From NCBI GenBank assembly GCA_010094045.1, contig ML986599.1:180787-244786 (forward strand): a stretch of 64,000 nucleotides of DNA. Direction: 5' to 3'. The stretch is from Lojkania enalia. Its lineage: Eukaryota; Ascomycota; Dothideomycetes; Pleosporales. A program made the translations under genes and the position numbers. The notes under the pieces are model-generated. The model did no database searches, had not been told where the DNA came from, and worked only from the letters and a program-made list of their open reading frames with translations. How positions within the stretch are numbered: the first letter of the stretch is position 1; each line of letters opens with the position of its first letter. This document shows, one piece after another, positions 1 to 11,383 of this stretch.

Positions 1-574
1 TTCAACCGCATCCAAAAGACCATCGAGACCGCTATCCTTAACCGACTCCAGCAAATCTTCAAATCTAGCAAGGGCTGCGACAAATGGCTCGCAGCCTTCA
101 TCGCTGTCATAGGCCTCTGCATGGCACACGAGGATCAGCAGAAGACGTTGCATCTCGTCATGTGGACCAAGGCTAAGACCGAGCATCTTGACTACAGGGA
201 TCTACAGAGCTCTGCGAATATCGCGTGTCAGGATATCGATGAGAAGACGAATTTCATTAGTCAAATCTTTAGGTGGAAGTACAATCGGCGATGCAATCCG
301 TTAAAGGATGCGGAGCAAGACTGGGAAGGCGAAGCTGGGTTTGGCAATGCGAATAGCGTTACGTTTGTTAGGCAGGTTGCGCAGCTGGTCAAGGATAATG
401 GTAAGTCGTTACAAAACGTTCACCGGGGAGTATGCAACAGGGAATCGCTAACGGACACCTACAGTCGATTTTCTGCAAAACCGACAAAATGTCAGCATAT
501 CCTACAATAACCAGACCAAGTACACATCCCGGCTCGTGAGCCGCTTCCTCAACTCATTCTGGTTGCCGTCATGA
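1..574 (+). CDS. C-terminal part of a probable fungal Zn2Cys6-type transcription factor (5' end outside window)
   Basis: The reading frame is open from base 1, so the 5' end lies outside the window. It runs to a 64-bp intron (401-464, GTAAGT..ACAG, branch GCTAAC near 446). After splicing it continues in frame through RLVSRFLNSFWLPS to a TGA at 572-574. About 169 residues are visible. They are alpha-helical in character, with a stretch resembling the C-terminal helical region of long fungal zinc-cluster regulators (KWLAAFIAVIGLCMAHEDQQ, then a WxxYNRRCNPL-like segment). That assignment rests on overall resemblance only, because the DNA-binding domain is not in the window. The splice is well supported by frame and branch site; the family is moderately supported. 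Confidence 0.6.
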
Positions 575-1864
575 CATTGTCGTCTTCGACAGCCTTAGGC
601 GGCATTGTCCTACAACTTCTCCATTGCCGCACTCTGGCTCTTCTTGACCGCTTTTCGGAAACATAGATGGCATCGTGTCTACGCCTCGCGCTTTAGACAC
701 ATCTCAACGCACTCCATTCCATCATCCAACGGCCCTCAGACTGTTGCTATGGTGGCCGTCTCGCACCACTTATTCTTATCTTCTCCTATGTTCTTTCTAC
801 GCCATTACACAACTTCCCGCCTTATCCTCGAGTCCCTTTCTCCATGTATCCCTAAAGGTCGATTCGGATCCGCTCTCTACAATTCCTTATTATCTTTTTC
901 TTCTGCTTACTACCCTGCCTTCCCCTTCCCCCGATGCATAGTCATATGCAAAACTTTTTATCTCATTCCAAATCTATCCATACGTACGATACAAGTATCA
1001 CGTTCCCCGCCTATTCCTTTCCTTTTATCCACCTTGATCAACCCCACAGCGCCCAAACAAATGCCATAAAACAAGCATATAAAAATGCGGGAATATTGGT
1101 GTTGGGAATAAATAGGAGTGTACGGGCAGGTATATGTATTGGATACGTTGGATCTTTATTTATCTATCTTGCTTTTTTACGAGATTATGATTCAAGATGC
1201 ACGGATCAGCATACTAGAATGATAGCATTCTATATGACGACGGAGGAATTTTTTTTTTTTTTTAGACTATATACCTTCCACCTTCTCTCCTTAGCTCGGG
1301 CCTGCTGTTCATGGTGGTTATTATTTGTAACTGGCGGAAAAGGAGGGCTTTTGTTTGGTAGATAGCGTCGAATGACATTTCTTTTCCACGTTCCAACAAT
1401 GTCTTCCATATATTGAGGAACTATTGGATTGAGCGAGATATCTGCTCCCTTCGGCAATCTGATTGTATGACGCAAGAGAGGATATGCACTTTGGCCTCGT
1501 CTGTAAGCGCCTTGTGCTTCCTTGCTCCGTTTGCGTGCTGTTGGCGTATGTATGCCACAGACACTAAACACACCGGAATTCTTGGCCATTTACTGAGCGG
1601 CCCATGCGCCTCATCCTTTACCATTAAGTGTCTTGCGAAACTAACCGGTCAAGCTCGAGGACAGAGGCTACCCTACGCAGTGCCAGGAGTCGGAGGATCA
1701 GGGAATTGACATCTGAGTCCTTAGTCCAGGATCGGGGACGCCGTTGCGTGATTCTGCACCCATTTTCCATGCGGCTATTCAGTGTGGTGGGTGGTACGGG
1801 CTCGTTTCTTTCTCCAGTGGTGGGTGACGTGACTGCCGGCACCCAGCCATCGGAATACACATCC
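575..1864. other. Intergenic, no gene seen (convergent 3' ends)
   Basis: This lies between the stop of the partial regulator and the stop of DPH4, so it is the 3' side of both genes. It is pyrimidine-rich on the + strand from about 700 to 1060 and has a T14 run near 1249. Open frames here (for example 605-1069) are low-complexity and lack family resemblance, so I treat them as chance. Confidence 0.5.
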
Positions 1865-2458
1865 TCATCCCCCATCCTCGACATCGAATCCCACGCGCAC
1901 CCACAAACTACAACCCTCACAGCCAACCAAGACCTCCATCTCGCCCCTTGCGACCGCATTCTCTAATTCGCGCTCCGAGATGCGGTACCCGAGTTCGTGG
2001 CCGCATCGACACTTCCTAATCCACTGCATCCCCGTTCCTATTCCCACATCCCCCTCTTTATCTTGCTTTCCACCATGCACACTCGTCGCCAGCGTCGAGG
2101 TCCTCTCGACGGCCTCAAAGTCATCTAAATCCACCGCCTCGACACCCATCACAAACTCCCTTTCCCACTCCCCCGCCCACTGCTCACCGCATCTCGCAAG
2201 CCACGCATCGAATTGCCCCTTCCTCTCCTTATCACTTAGTACCGCATACGCCTCTTTAACATCATCCACCGTCCAACCTAACCGCCCCTCCGGATCCCGG
2301 ACCTGTTTGTCCTCGCCTGTCTGCTTCTTGTCTGGATGCACGTCCAACAACCTCCTCCGATATGCCGTCTTTAATGCCAGCGCGTCGACCGAGACGCGGG
2401 TGCCGTGTTGATGTGTCTCGAGGCCGAGGATTTGGTAGTAGTTCTTTGTATAGGCCAT
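1865..2458 (-). CDS. DPH4: Diphthamide biosynthesis protein 4 (J-domain plus CSL zinc finger)
   Basis: A single exon of 197 aa. The N-terminal third is a J domain: NYYQILGL at residues 6-13, a basic helix II, HPDK at 41-44, then AYAVLSDKERKGQFD. The C-terminal half is a CSL zinc finger with CRC at 150-152 and CEGCSLWVRV from 180, giving four zinc ligands (C150, C152, C180, C183). J domain followed by CSL finger is diagnostic of Dph4/DNAJC24. That protein is an iron/zinc-binding co-chaperone which supports the first step of diphthamide synthesis on elongation factor 2 in the cytosol. The length is usual for the family. The start is the first ATG, directly before the J-domain helix I. The promoter side is 2459-2700; no partner Dph gene is adjacent. 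Confidence 0.95.
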   Translation of the reverse strand: MAYTKNYYQILGLETHQHGTRVSVDALALKTAYRRRLLDVHPDKKQTGEDKQVRDPEGRLGWTVDDVKEAYAVLSDKERKGQFDAWLARCGEQWAGEWEREFVMGVEAVDLDDFEAVERTSTLATSVHGGKQDKEGDVGIGTGMQWIRKCRCGHELGYRISERELENAVARGEMEVLVGCEGCSLWVRVGFDVEDGG

Positions 2459-3561
2459 CTTCTATATTGCAGCGTATCGTATCGGAGCGCCGGTATGCAG
2501 AGAGCTAAATCGACTGTATAGCGTTTGATAGGGAGAGTACGAGATAGGGCGGTTACGGATACGCGGCTTAGAGTAGTTCGTGGTGAAATGCCCGGTTGGG
2601 GGCGTCCGGGTGTAAAATGTGGGTTTGATTAGCGGCGAGCTGTTTATATAGAAAGATCTGTGTATGGCCGTTAATGCTTTCTCGGCAGGCTTACCGCCCT
2701 CAGAGTGAAGACGTGCTGTCTATTAAAGTGAAGATCAGATGCTGGTGCTTTGCGAGTGCTAGGCAAATGCTCGAGGTTTCGCTGGGCCAGAACTTTTTCT
2801 GTGGCGGGGATGTGGCTGAATCTCATGTCTTACACTGGACTGGGGTCCAAAATCCACCTGGACACATTCGTAGATACTACACAATAGGTTTAGGACGCAA
2901 ATATGTTTCGCAATAGAATCAAAAAAACCCACACGCTATCATCACATGATTAAAACTGAAAATGTGCACGTGAACGACTGAAGTGGGATGGTTTCTTTAA
3001 GACTAATCTAAGAGCTCAGAACATAGTAGCTTGGCATTAAGACTCCCCAGAGCTTTCGAGCCTGCTCCCAGAATCCATCATGATAATGCCCTGTCTCAAT
3101 GTTGTAGATAGTCATAGAGAAAGCCAGCGCATCCATCCGATCCGCCAAGGGGGTGGCTATTCATCGATATGGTGCAGAAAAAGAAAACATGTGGAAAATC
3201 GGGGGATCGCAATTGAGAGTACCAAGCGCACGCCCACGGCTCTCACACGCAGGTAGTCACCGGATATCCTCCTGTGAAGAAAAGACATTCAGAACACCCG
3301 TGCTCCAGAGCGTACACATAACCACCAACGGGTTCATGTGAGTGAGGGGATGGTGGGGTCGTGGGAAGGGAAATGAGAAAAAGACATGAGTCGTGGGGAA
3401 TTGAGATCCGAACCGCTCGCTACTAAGACCAATTTTCGAAATCAGGGAGACACAAGCACAACTCCGAGACGCTCGCTGCCAAGACAACCTCCTTGTCTAT
3501 TTGCGCATAGATTTTGGTGGTTGAGGAGGAAACACACAGTCGAGAGAGATGAGGTGGTTGT
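2459..3561. other. Intergenic: DPH4 promoter and 14-3-3 3' region
   Basis: About 1.1 kb with no supported gene. The first 200 bp is the DPH4 5' side and includes TTTATATAG near 2642. The last part (about 3400-3561) should be the 3' UTR of the 14-3-3 gene. Short open frames at 2674-2916 and 3153-3341 show no domain or plausible splice partner. Confidence 0.45.
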
Positions 3562-4949
3562 CTAAGCAGCGGCAGGGGCCGGCTGCTCCTCCTTGGGTGC
3601 CTCAGTCGCGGGCTCGGCCTCCGCGGGCTTCTCCTCCTTAGGTGCCTCGGTCGCAGGCTCAGCCTCAGCGCCGTCCGATGACGTCCAGAGGGTCAGGTTG
3701 TCACGGAGGAGCTGCATGATGAGGGTGCTGTCCCGGTACGACTCCTCGGACAACGAGTCGAGCTCAGCAATGGCGTCATCAAAGGCCTGCTTGGCGAGAT
3801 GGCAAGCACGGTCGGGCGAGTTGAGGATCTCATAGTAGAAGACAGAGAAGTTCAAGGCGAGACCGAGACGGATGGGATGGGTCGGTGTGAGCTCAGTCTG
3901 GGCGACGTCGGTAGCACTCTACACGTGCTGTGTTAGTGGATGCTGCTCGCCATGGTCGTCCTTGTAAGCGATTGCGTCATACCTTGTACGCCTCGTGTGC
4001 GGCAGTCGCAGCGACCTTGCGCTTCTCACCAGAGGCAAACTCGGCGAGATAGCGGTGGTAGTCGCCCTTCCTGTGGTGCGTAGCAGGTTAGCTTACTCAT
4101 GGCATAGGGGTGCGGCGCCGGACGGCTCGGAGAGACATACATCTTGTGGTAGAAGACCTTGGACTCGCCTGACTCGGCTTTGGGGATGAGGGACTCGTCG
4201 AGAACGTTGAGGACATCCTGGCAGACCTTCTCGAGCTCGTTCTCGATCTTCTGTCGGTACTCGCGGATGGTGCCAACGTGCTTCTCGGAGCCCTTGGACT
4301 CCTCCTTCTGCTCGATCGACGAGATGATGCGCCACGACGCACGTCGCGTGCCAACGACATTCTTGTAGGCCACAGACAGAAGATTGCGCTCGTCGACGCT
4401 CAATTCACCACCGAGCTGCGTTCACGTTATTGTCTGCACGGCTGCGCAATTCCGGCCCATCGCCGCGGCCGGCGGGTTGGCGTGACCGGACGCTTTGGGA
4501 CGCAACGTACCTTAGCGACTTCCTAGATGGCCGTCAGCCCTAGAGTCAAATACAAGACGGCTGCGGGGGCATTGACTAACCTTCATATACGTGACCATTT
4601 CTACGCGAGGGAGCACTGTTAGCATTCACATAACGGGCCGCTTTTTTTTTTGGGGAGGGGGGGGGGAAGGAGGGATGCCAGCTCTTACCATCATAACGCT
4701 CAGCCTGTTCGCAAAGTCGGGCGAGGAAAGTCTTGCTATGCGACTGTCAATGGAGCTGCCATCTGGCCAGGACCGTGTAGGAGAAGCATACCTCTCGCGC
4801 TGGACGTGACAGCTATGTTAGCATCTATTCGCCTTTATCGTGCTAGTGAGGCCCGCGCAGAGGGACATCCCACCACAGGCGTGGAGGACTGGGGGGTGGC
4901 GGCGGGGGAGCGCGGGCGCAGATAAAGGGAGACGTACCTCGTTTGCCAT
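3562..4949 (-). CDS. BMH1: 14-3-3 protein, eight coding exons including four microexons
   Basis: Joined exons (- strand): 4938-4949, 4792-4799, 4689-4735, 4581-4600, 4511-4522, 4141-4415, 3983-4070, 3562-3918. They total 819 nt, or 272 aa, with every phase consistent. The product starts [20 protein letters not shown] and then shows hallmark 14-3-3 segments: [56 protein letters not shown] and [16 protein letters not shown]. It is a dimeric phosphoserine/phosphothreonine-binding adaptor of signalling, cell cycle and metabolism. The acidic C-terminal tail carries two copies of [12 protein letters not shown], unlike the shorter tails usual in yeasts. Exons 2, 4 and 5 are only 8, 20 and 12 nt, and the first coding exon is 12 nt. 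The yeast symbol is given as a family label; which fungal paralogue this is cannot be decided here. Confidence 0.95.
3571..3660 (-). repeat. Duplicated 12-residue acidic module in the 14-3-3 tail
   Basis: Two imperfect copies of a roughly 45-bp unit encode [12 protein letters not shown] followed by KPA or QPA, just before the stop of the 14-3-3 gene. Synonymous differences between the copies show that the duplication is not brand-new. Confidence 0.7.
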
Positions 4950-6302
4950 TCTGACGGTTGCGTGGTTCTGTGTAGGTAGGGAACGGAGGACGTGCGGCGT
5001 TGTTGGGAGGGGGAGGAGTGTGGTGGGTGTGCGGGTGCGTGGTGTTGAGGTTGGAGTGTGGGTCGTGGGCGATGGAGTGTTTTGAGGAGCTCTCTCTCCT
5101 TGGGTGCCTGCCCTGCGCTTTTTGACGAGCGAGCGAGCGAGGCCCGCGACCATGATCCGCCCCAAGACTGCACAGCACACCACCACGTCGTCCTCGTCGC
5201 CCCAGTCTCTCCGGCCGCTCCCCGTCCCCCCATTCACGGCTCGCTGCCCACTATTGTGCTGCAGAGCCACCATTTAATTATCACATTCACATTCACTCCA
5301 GCGCGTGCGCCCGCCCTTTGCCAGTCTCGTCTTGGCGGTGGAGGGGCTGCTGGGTGGGCACTGAAGGCGCCCCAGCACGTGAGCCGGAGCCCGCTCTCTT
5401 GCTACCTACATACCTACATACCTACCTCCCTACCTAACGCTCTGCATCTCGCTACATTGTCCCATCTGCTATCTGCTGTGTTGGGGAGGCATGCTCTCGC
5501 GCAGTCACGCAGTCTGTCGATGTTCTTTTCCTGCCTCTGTGACCCGGGCTCCCCTCCCCCCCAGAATCTGTCACACCAGTCACGTTCCAGCGCGCGCCAG
5601 CAAAAATATCCATGGCTGCTAAACCATGTTTAGAACGGGGCTGTGAGGGCCAATCACCGTGTCGTCGAAACAGCTAGAAAAACTTGGACCGAAATCGTCC
5701 CAAATCGCCCTCTTCTTGCTGCTGATTCGCGCTGATATTCGTGTCACTCCGGACATTAATTGCCCTTCATTCCCCTCTACGGCATCCCGCCCATGTTTCG
5801 ACTGTACGGCTCTTTGTCTCAGATGCTGCACCGCGTGGCAGGGCAGGGCTGAGACGGATTGCATCACTGGAATGGGCGCTTGCACTACTCTCCTTGAATA
5901 AATAATATGAACACGCTTGAGCACTATTATTACAGTACATATCTGCCTAAGAAATAAGGCTGACATAAGGGCAGGGATGCCAACTAAGCTCTGTGCTTCT
6001 GATATACTCCATGTACGATACTTATCGCACACTAGCCCAAATACCCGCAACATCGGGTTATCGCGTTCCTCAAAAGCACTGCATGATAGACTTTCTGCCG
6101 TGGACTGCTGTTGCGATGCCACTCGATGGCTGTGCGGATGTTGTGGCACCGCAATTTATGCGCGGTGGGCCCGACAGGGATGCGGAAGCGGAGGACGTAA
6201 TCGACGATGCCCTCTCCTTTGAGAAATGCTGTCCATCGCCGCTGCACTATCTTGCCGATGAGCTTATTTCAAGCTTTCAAGCGCTCCGCGGCGCCAGTTG
6301 CT
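4950..6302. other. Intergenic: 14-3-3 promoter and 3' side of the DUF1640 gene
   Basis: About 1.35 kb without a supported gene. The 14-3-3 promoter side (4950-5400) is GC-rich with many CT and GT tracts. It is followed by a short TACC/TACA microsatellite and by C-rich runs near 5550. The minus-strand open frame at 5619-6149 lacks domain character and is treated as chance. Confidence 0.45.
5403..5438. repeat. TACC/TACA microsatellite upstream of 14-3-3
   Basis: An imperfect tandem array of TACCTACA and TACC units is visible in the 14-3-3 upstream region. It is a simple repeat with no coding meaning. Confidence 0.7.
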
Positions 6303-7248
6303 TCACATTAGCAAACGCCAAACACCTAACATGAGAGCCGCGGTGCCCGTACAAACACCCCTGCAAACGAGTTAGCAATGCCAATGAAACAGCAAAACGT
6401 GGGACGGGCGCAATCGTACATCAACCACTGTAGGGTCGAGAATTTGACTGCCTCAAGCCGCTCCCGCAGTTGCGCAGTCTCCTGTTCAATCCGTGTCTCC
6501 GTCTCCTTGATCTTGAGCTCCTGTACATTCGCCTCCTCCCGTATGCGCCCCTTCTCGAGATTCAAATCTAGCCGAACCGATGCTTGCGTCCGCTGTATCT
6601 CGTCCCGCAGCCGAGAGTTCAGCTTAGCCAATTCATTGGTTAGTCGCTCGTGAGAAGCGCGAGTGAGGGAGGACTCGGTCGAGTCTGCAGTCATGAGTTC
6701 CGAGCGTAGCTTTGCGAAGTCAACCTTCTGAGTATACGTGGCTCGCTCTTGGTCCTCGCGGAGCACCATCGTTCGGGTCAGATTCTGGATGCTTGCAATT
6801 CAGTCAGTACGGCGTGATTGAGACATACCGTAAGGACGAACCTCTCTTCGATTACATCGCTAAGTACCCTCATCATGGCTTCCGCTTGTTCTTCAGTAAA
6901 GCCTTCATCCTTCAATCGCTGAACGAACTTGAGCGTGTCGAAGTGGTGGTCCTTCACGACAGGGGCGGTCGCGCTAAAGTCGCGACGGAAATTCAAGGCA
7001 GCTAGAGGTCTAATGGGCAATTGGGGGAATCTTCTCATGCGTTTTGATACTAAAACGGGTGTGGAGACATTGCTGGTAGAGCTGAGCTGTTCTCGACCAG
7101 CTCGCGGGGATGCTGCGGGGCAGGCGTGATGTCGTCTTGCCTCCAAAGCGCCCCCTAGAGCAACGGGCTTAAATGCCCTCGTGCTCCAGGTTAGTCGAGG
7201 CAAAAGAAAATGTGGAATAGCCGTTGTCCGCGCCGCAGAACTTGCCAT
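6303..7248 (-). CDS. FMP32: Mitochondrial DUF1640 (FMP32/MCUR1-like) coiled-coil membrane protein
   Basis: Exons 6842-7248, 6420-6791 and 6303-6360 give 278 aa. The N-terminus is rich in R, S and A with no acids, and carries RRDFSATA near residue 90, typical of a mitochondrial presequence and cleavage region. The conserved DUF1640 core follows: FDTLKFVQRLKDEGFTEEQA, NLTRTMVLREDQERATYTQK, FAKLRSELMTADSTE, and a long coiled coil ending KFSTLQWLMGV. A C-terminal membrane helix ends TAALMLGVWRLLM. The family comprises inner-membrane proteins such as yeast Fmp32, linked to cytochrome oxidase or proline metabolism, and animal MCUR1/CCDC90. The first intron is ambiguous. Removing 6792-6841 gives the family-like VIEESIQNLTRTM; removing 6785-6828 (donor GTATGT) is also in frame. 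The last intron (6361-6419) is clear. Confidence 0.88.
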
Positions 7249-7611
7249 GTTGCTGTGATGTTCTTGAGGTGCACGAGCTCGGCGAAAAGGGCATGACTGA
7301 AGACGAAAATGGCTTAATCAGCCCAGACCATCCAATTGGATCATGGCCGAGGTTGCTAGAGACATGAACATCCACTCATGACTATAGATTGCTTGCTACA
7401 AGGTTCAAAATACTTGGTATATCATTTCGTGGAGGGATCATCACCGTCGTCATCATCTATTAACCCCGCTTGCAGTTCGCTAGAAAGACCACCAAAGCGT
7501 AACACGCTGCATTAGACGAAAATGTAAACCACACGCTATCCCGCCTGTTATGCAGAGAGAACCCTAAAAGCACACAACGAAGAGAGCGATATTGCCGTAA
7601 TAAACATGTCT
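7249..7611. other. Short intergenic region, no gene seen
   Basis: This is the 5' side of the DUF1640 gene and the 3' side of the WW/PhoD gene. No coding signal is seen. Confidence 0.5.
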
Positions 7612-10600
7612 CTACCGTCCATACTCCAAGCTCGGAATGATTACTGGTCCGTACTTCATCGGTGCGCTATATGCTCCCTCGTTTTGTACCATAAAGTCAA
7701 CGGCGAGACTTAGCTTGCCGCTTCCGTGGCCCGGCACTGCCTGTCCAAATGTTCCATTGACAATTTCGGGGTCGTAGACCACGCATGCCACATAGTTCCT
7801 CCGGCCCATCAATCTCTTATACTCTCTCGGCGATCCGTTAACATCCTGTGTGAAGATCTCCATCATGTCTTCCTTGGTATCGGAAGGTGTATGAGTGCTT
7901 CGATGACCATTAGCAGGAATATAGAGAGCGCGGTTATTGTGGAGAAGTCGAAGGACATAGTTGCTTGGCGGCGCATTCACGACTGAAGATGAAATGATCT
8001 GATACATAGTCTTGTGGTCCTGCGGCTTAGAGGGGTCATGGACAAGACCTGCACCACAGCAGTCGACTCCACCAGAGAAGAACGTCATGCGCATTGATTT
8101 GTTGTGAGCAATTCCTTGGAGAGTCCGAATAAGATATGTGCGCTCGAGGTCCTGTATGCGTGTGAGCAATAGACCGAACATTTTAGGTGGACGCGCATAC
8201 CTTTGAGTCGTGAGTCCATTGATCTCGCAGCTCGTCCAAGAGATCGATCTCTCCAAACGGGCTAAGCACACCACTCATAAGACCAGATTTACCGATAGCC
8301 TTCTTGACGGAGTTGAAGCCTTCGCCGACAACGCCCTTGGCGCCTACCACGCCAGCTACTGAGCTCGTCACCTTTCCGAGAACGTTGAACGTGCCGGTTA
8401 CCGCCTTCTTTCCCGTGGCCATTGTATTTGCAAGGCTTTCAACTGATTCCAGCCGAGGGTAGACGATGGGCACAGGGACCATCCAAATACAATGCTGGAC
8501 GTTCGGAGGCAAGGTGGCAACTTTTGGGAATATCCCTTGATATGTCGGACCTGCCATAACTTGGTGAGGATTACGCTCCGAGCGGCAGTCAGGGCCGACC
8601 GCCACGACACAAGGCCCCAGGTACTTGATGAAATGCCAACCAGTTCCCGTGATGGTAAAGAGATCCATGTCATTACTGACGTTACGAAGAATCTCTAGGG
8701 TCGTATGATGCTGGAAAAGCAAATACATCTCAATGCCAATTCTCCCAATGTTCTTGAACATGTTGGAGAATTGCATATACTCGGGATATGAGCCAAATCC
8801 ATCGAAGCTGTGGTTCACTTAGCAACAACTTCTAGGCTGAGCTAGAGTGACAACTTACATATCATGGTCATCAAGCGCTAGGATATGTGGAATCTGCGCG
8901 AAGGCTTCTCTCAAATGCGGTTGGTCGAAATGGCTAGTGTAATAGTGGAAGTACGCATGAGTTACCTCTTCTTCATGTTTCGCCGTCCAAGGTGCATTCT
9001 TTCGGTTCTCTTTACCGCTCGTTGCCGTCCATTGCTTCAAAAGAGGTATCTCTTTCCACAAACGATCGGCGTAGATCTGTCCACCGAGGCCAAGCTGAAC
9101 ATGGAAACCACCACACTCAGTATTCTTTTGTAAGATGTCTTTCCACATTAAGCCAACTCCTCCAAGTCTAGACCTCTCGTTCGCATTCACGTTTAATGCG
9201 AAGTCATTTCCAGAATGAGCAATGAATCGCCAGCTCGTCTCATGCCGTCCCGCAACTAGGAATTCAAATCGTGTGCAGCCTAAATGCGAAGTGATAGCGT
9301 ACGTCCATTTCGCGGCATGGTCTTCTTCCATTTTTAGATCGATATCGTACCGATAGAAAATCCAATTCTGGTGTGAGTAGATGGGATTGGCCTTCAGCTG
9401 ACGGGGGTTAGGGGACAAGTCAACGCTCTGGTGGATATGAATGGTTGGAGGGTGTGGGTAGTTTGTGATTAGGAGAATCGATCCAAGCCACAACCCCCGT
9501 TCTATGTCCATGTTCGTATACCTCAAATACGGGCCGAAATAGACACTGTTCGTAGGATTGACCTTGTACATGTCCACACCCGCTACAGGTGGTGGTCCGG
9601 TAAATCCCGCAGCCGTTGGCGTTGCTATAGAGGCCATGCCTAACATATCTCCAGGATAAGCTGCAGTTTGAGTGGGAAACCCAGGGGATGCCAGAGGGGT
9701 CTTCCCAAAGGCTGGGGAGGCCAGTGGGTTAGCAAAAGATCCCGCTGGAGACATTGGCTCATTCAGATTCAAAGGCGTGGGACCCTTGGGAAATTCCCAT
9801 TGCGTGGATTGTGTAGGCAGATGAATATAGTAGAATTGACCTGAGCTTGGATCCAAATGTGCAATCCATCCCTCCGGTAAAGGCGGGGGTGAAGATGGGC
9901 CTGGGCCTGGCGCTGGTGCTGGTGCTGGACTCGGTGTAGCAGCATGTTGGGCGGGTGGGATTTGATTAGCTACTGGTTGCGGAGAAACTACTCCAGGTTG
10001 TGGTGAGGGGACAGACGGCTGTGGGCGTACGTCGTTTGCGAATGCAGGGTGTTGTTGCAAGCTAGGATCACTCATAACACCGGCTTGAGGAGCCGGTGAA
10101 GTAGTGTTCTGAGTGCGTTTCTCATTGGGATAGCCTTGTGCGGTCGTTGCCCCCGGCCCGCCTGCGCCAGTCGCGGCCGGGTGAGGGATGCTCGAGTAGG
10201 CTGGTGGCGGTTCCTCGGTCAAGTTCATACGACCCATGTCTTGTGTTAGGGGATGCTCTTGCGGTATGTTTGTAGGTGGTGGAGATGCGGTAGTAGCGGG
10301 GGCCCGCGGAGGACTGCTTTGGGATCCAACCTCATTCATCCCCTGGTACACCGTGGGGGGACCATGCGGATTGCTTCCCGGTTGCTCAGTTGGCGTCCAG
10401 GGCCTCCTTGGCGGCTGCTGTTGAGGAGGCGGTGACGACACGGCTGGCCTGGGTTGCATGTTTGCATATACTTGGCTCCTCTGAGCTGCTGCCGCGTTCT
10501 GGACGGTCTGCGCTTGCAGGTTCGTCAGCGTAGAAGGTCCAGCGATTCCCGCCGCCGCAAATCGGGCTTCGATGCCGCCTCCAGGAGGGGGGATGATGGG

Positions 10601-11383
10601 CGTTTCTGGAGGCGGTGGTGAGCCACGTTGCGCCCTCGTCGTGGAAGTGGATGCGGTGGAGCTCAGTCGATTGATGCCTTTGGGATCCGGGATCTTAAGG
10701 GCTGGCTCGGCCGGCTTGGGTACGGCTTGATTGGGAGGAGGCCAGTATTGCTGATGGTACTCGGGGAACGGATTCTGGTCGCTACTGCCCTGTCTCACGG
10801 GCGCCTTCTGGAACAAGCCCTCTTTATCAGGTGTCTCCGGTCCCGGCGAGTCTGGGAGAGGCTTTGGCGCAGTCCCTCTCCGCTCGGCCAACTTCGACGG
10901 CGGTATTGAACCGTCCGCCGCTCTTCCAGGAGCATGTCCATAGCCCGACACTGTCGGCCTGTTCGGATCGCCAGCCTCGAATCGAGCGCGTGATCCCGTT
11001 GGGCTGGGTCCCTGTGCTGCGCTCGAACGTCTCCTTCCCTCTCCTTCCGGTGGAGTAGCATTCTTCGCTGCTCGTTCTCTCTCGCTGAGGGGCGTGTATC
11101 GGCCCTGCGCTTGCGCTGGCGGCGTCTTCGAGGGGCGATCGTCTGGGTATGGCAACGGCGCAGTGGGGGGGCTCGTAGGAGGCGCCGGGAAGGTTGGCAT
11201 CGGCGGCGGGCGCGAGAAAGCTGGTTCCTTGGAGCTGCCCGCCGAGTCTGTTCGCGGCGGCGGGCTCTTGGTCGCCGAGTCTCTCTTCTGTATCCTCAGG
11301 GGCCCCACCGTGGGAGTGTCTGGCGTGTCTGCTGGCCGCAGGAAGAGCTCCTCCTCGGGTCGTCCCTGCTTGCGACTATCCAT
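7612..11383 (-). CDS. WW-domain protein with PhoD-like phosphatase domain
   Basis: Exons 8859-11383, 8201-8807 and 7612-8151 (introns of 51 and 49 bp) give 1223 aa. Residues 1-490 are proline/serine-rich and disordered. A WW domain lies at about 500-533 (LPEGWIAHLDPSSGQFYYI, second aromatic in STQWEFP). From about 605 on there is a metallophosphatase-like domain with YFGPYLRYTNMD, ILALDDHD and, restored exactly across the first splice, DDHDIFDGFGS. Further conserved pieces are FKNIGRIGIEMYLLFQHH, SERNPHQVMAGPTYQGIF, MTFFSGGVDCCGAG and a C-terminal NYVACVVYDP segment. The PhoD fold is a calcium/iron-dependent phosphodiesterase family; in ascomycetes this long WW-linked form is widespread but its substrate is unknown. 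The WW domain should bind PPxY or proline motifs, which the protein's own N-terminus also contains (EEPPPAYSS). Confidence 0.88.

Noticed and set aside
605..1365. Overlapping plus-strand open frames of 88-154 codons
   Set aside because: Pyrimidine-rich DNA just past a stop codon; no domain, no conserved-looking segment, and the frames overlap one another.
5619..6149. 176-codon minus-strand open frame
   Set aside because: Composition unlike the neighbouring genes; no recognisable motif or splice continuation.
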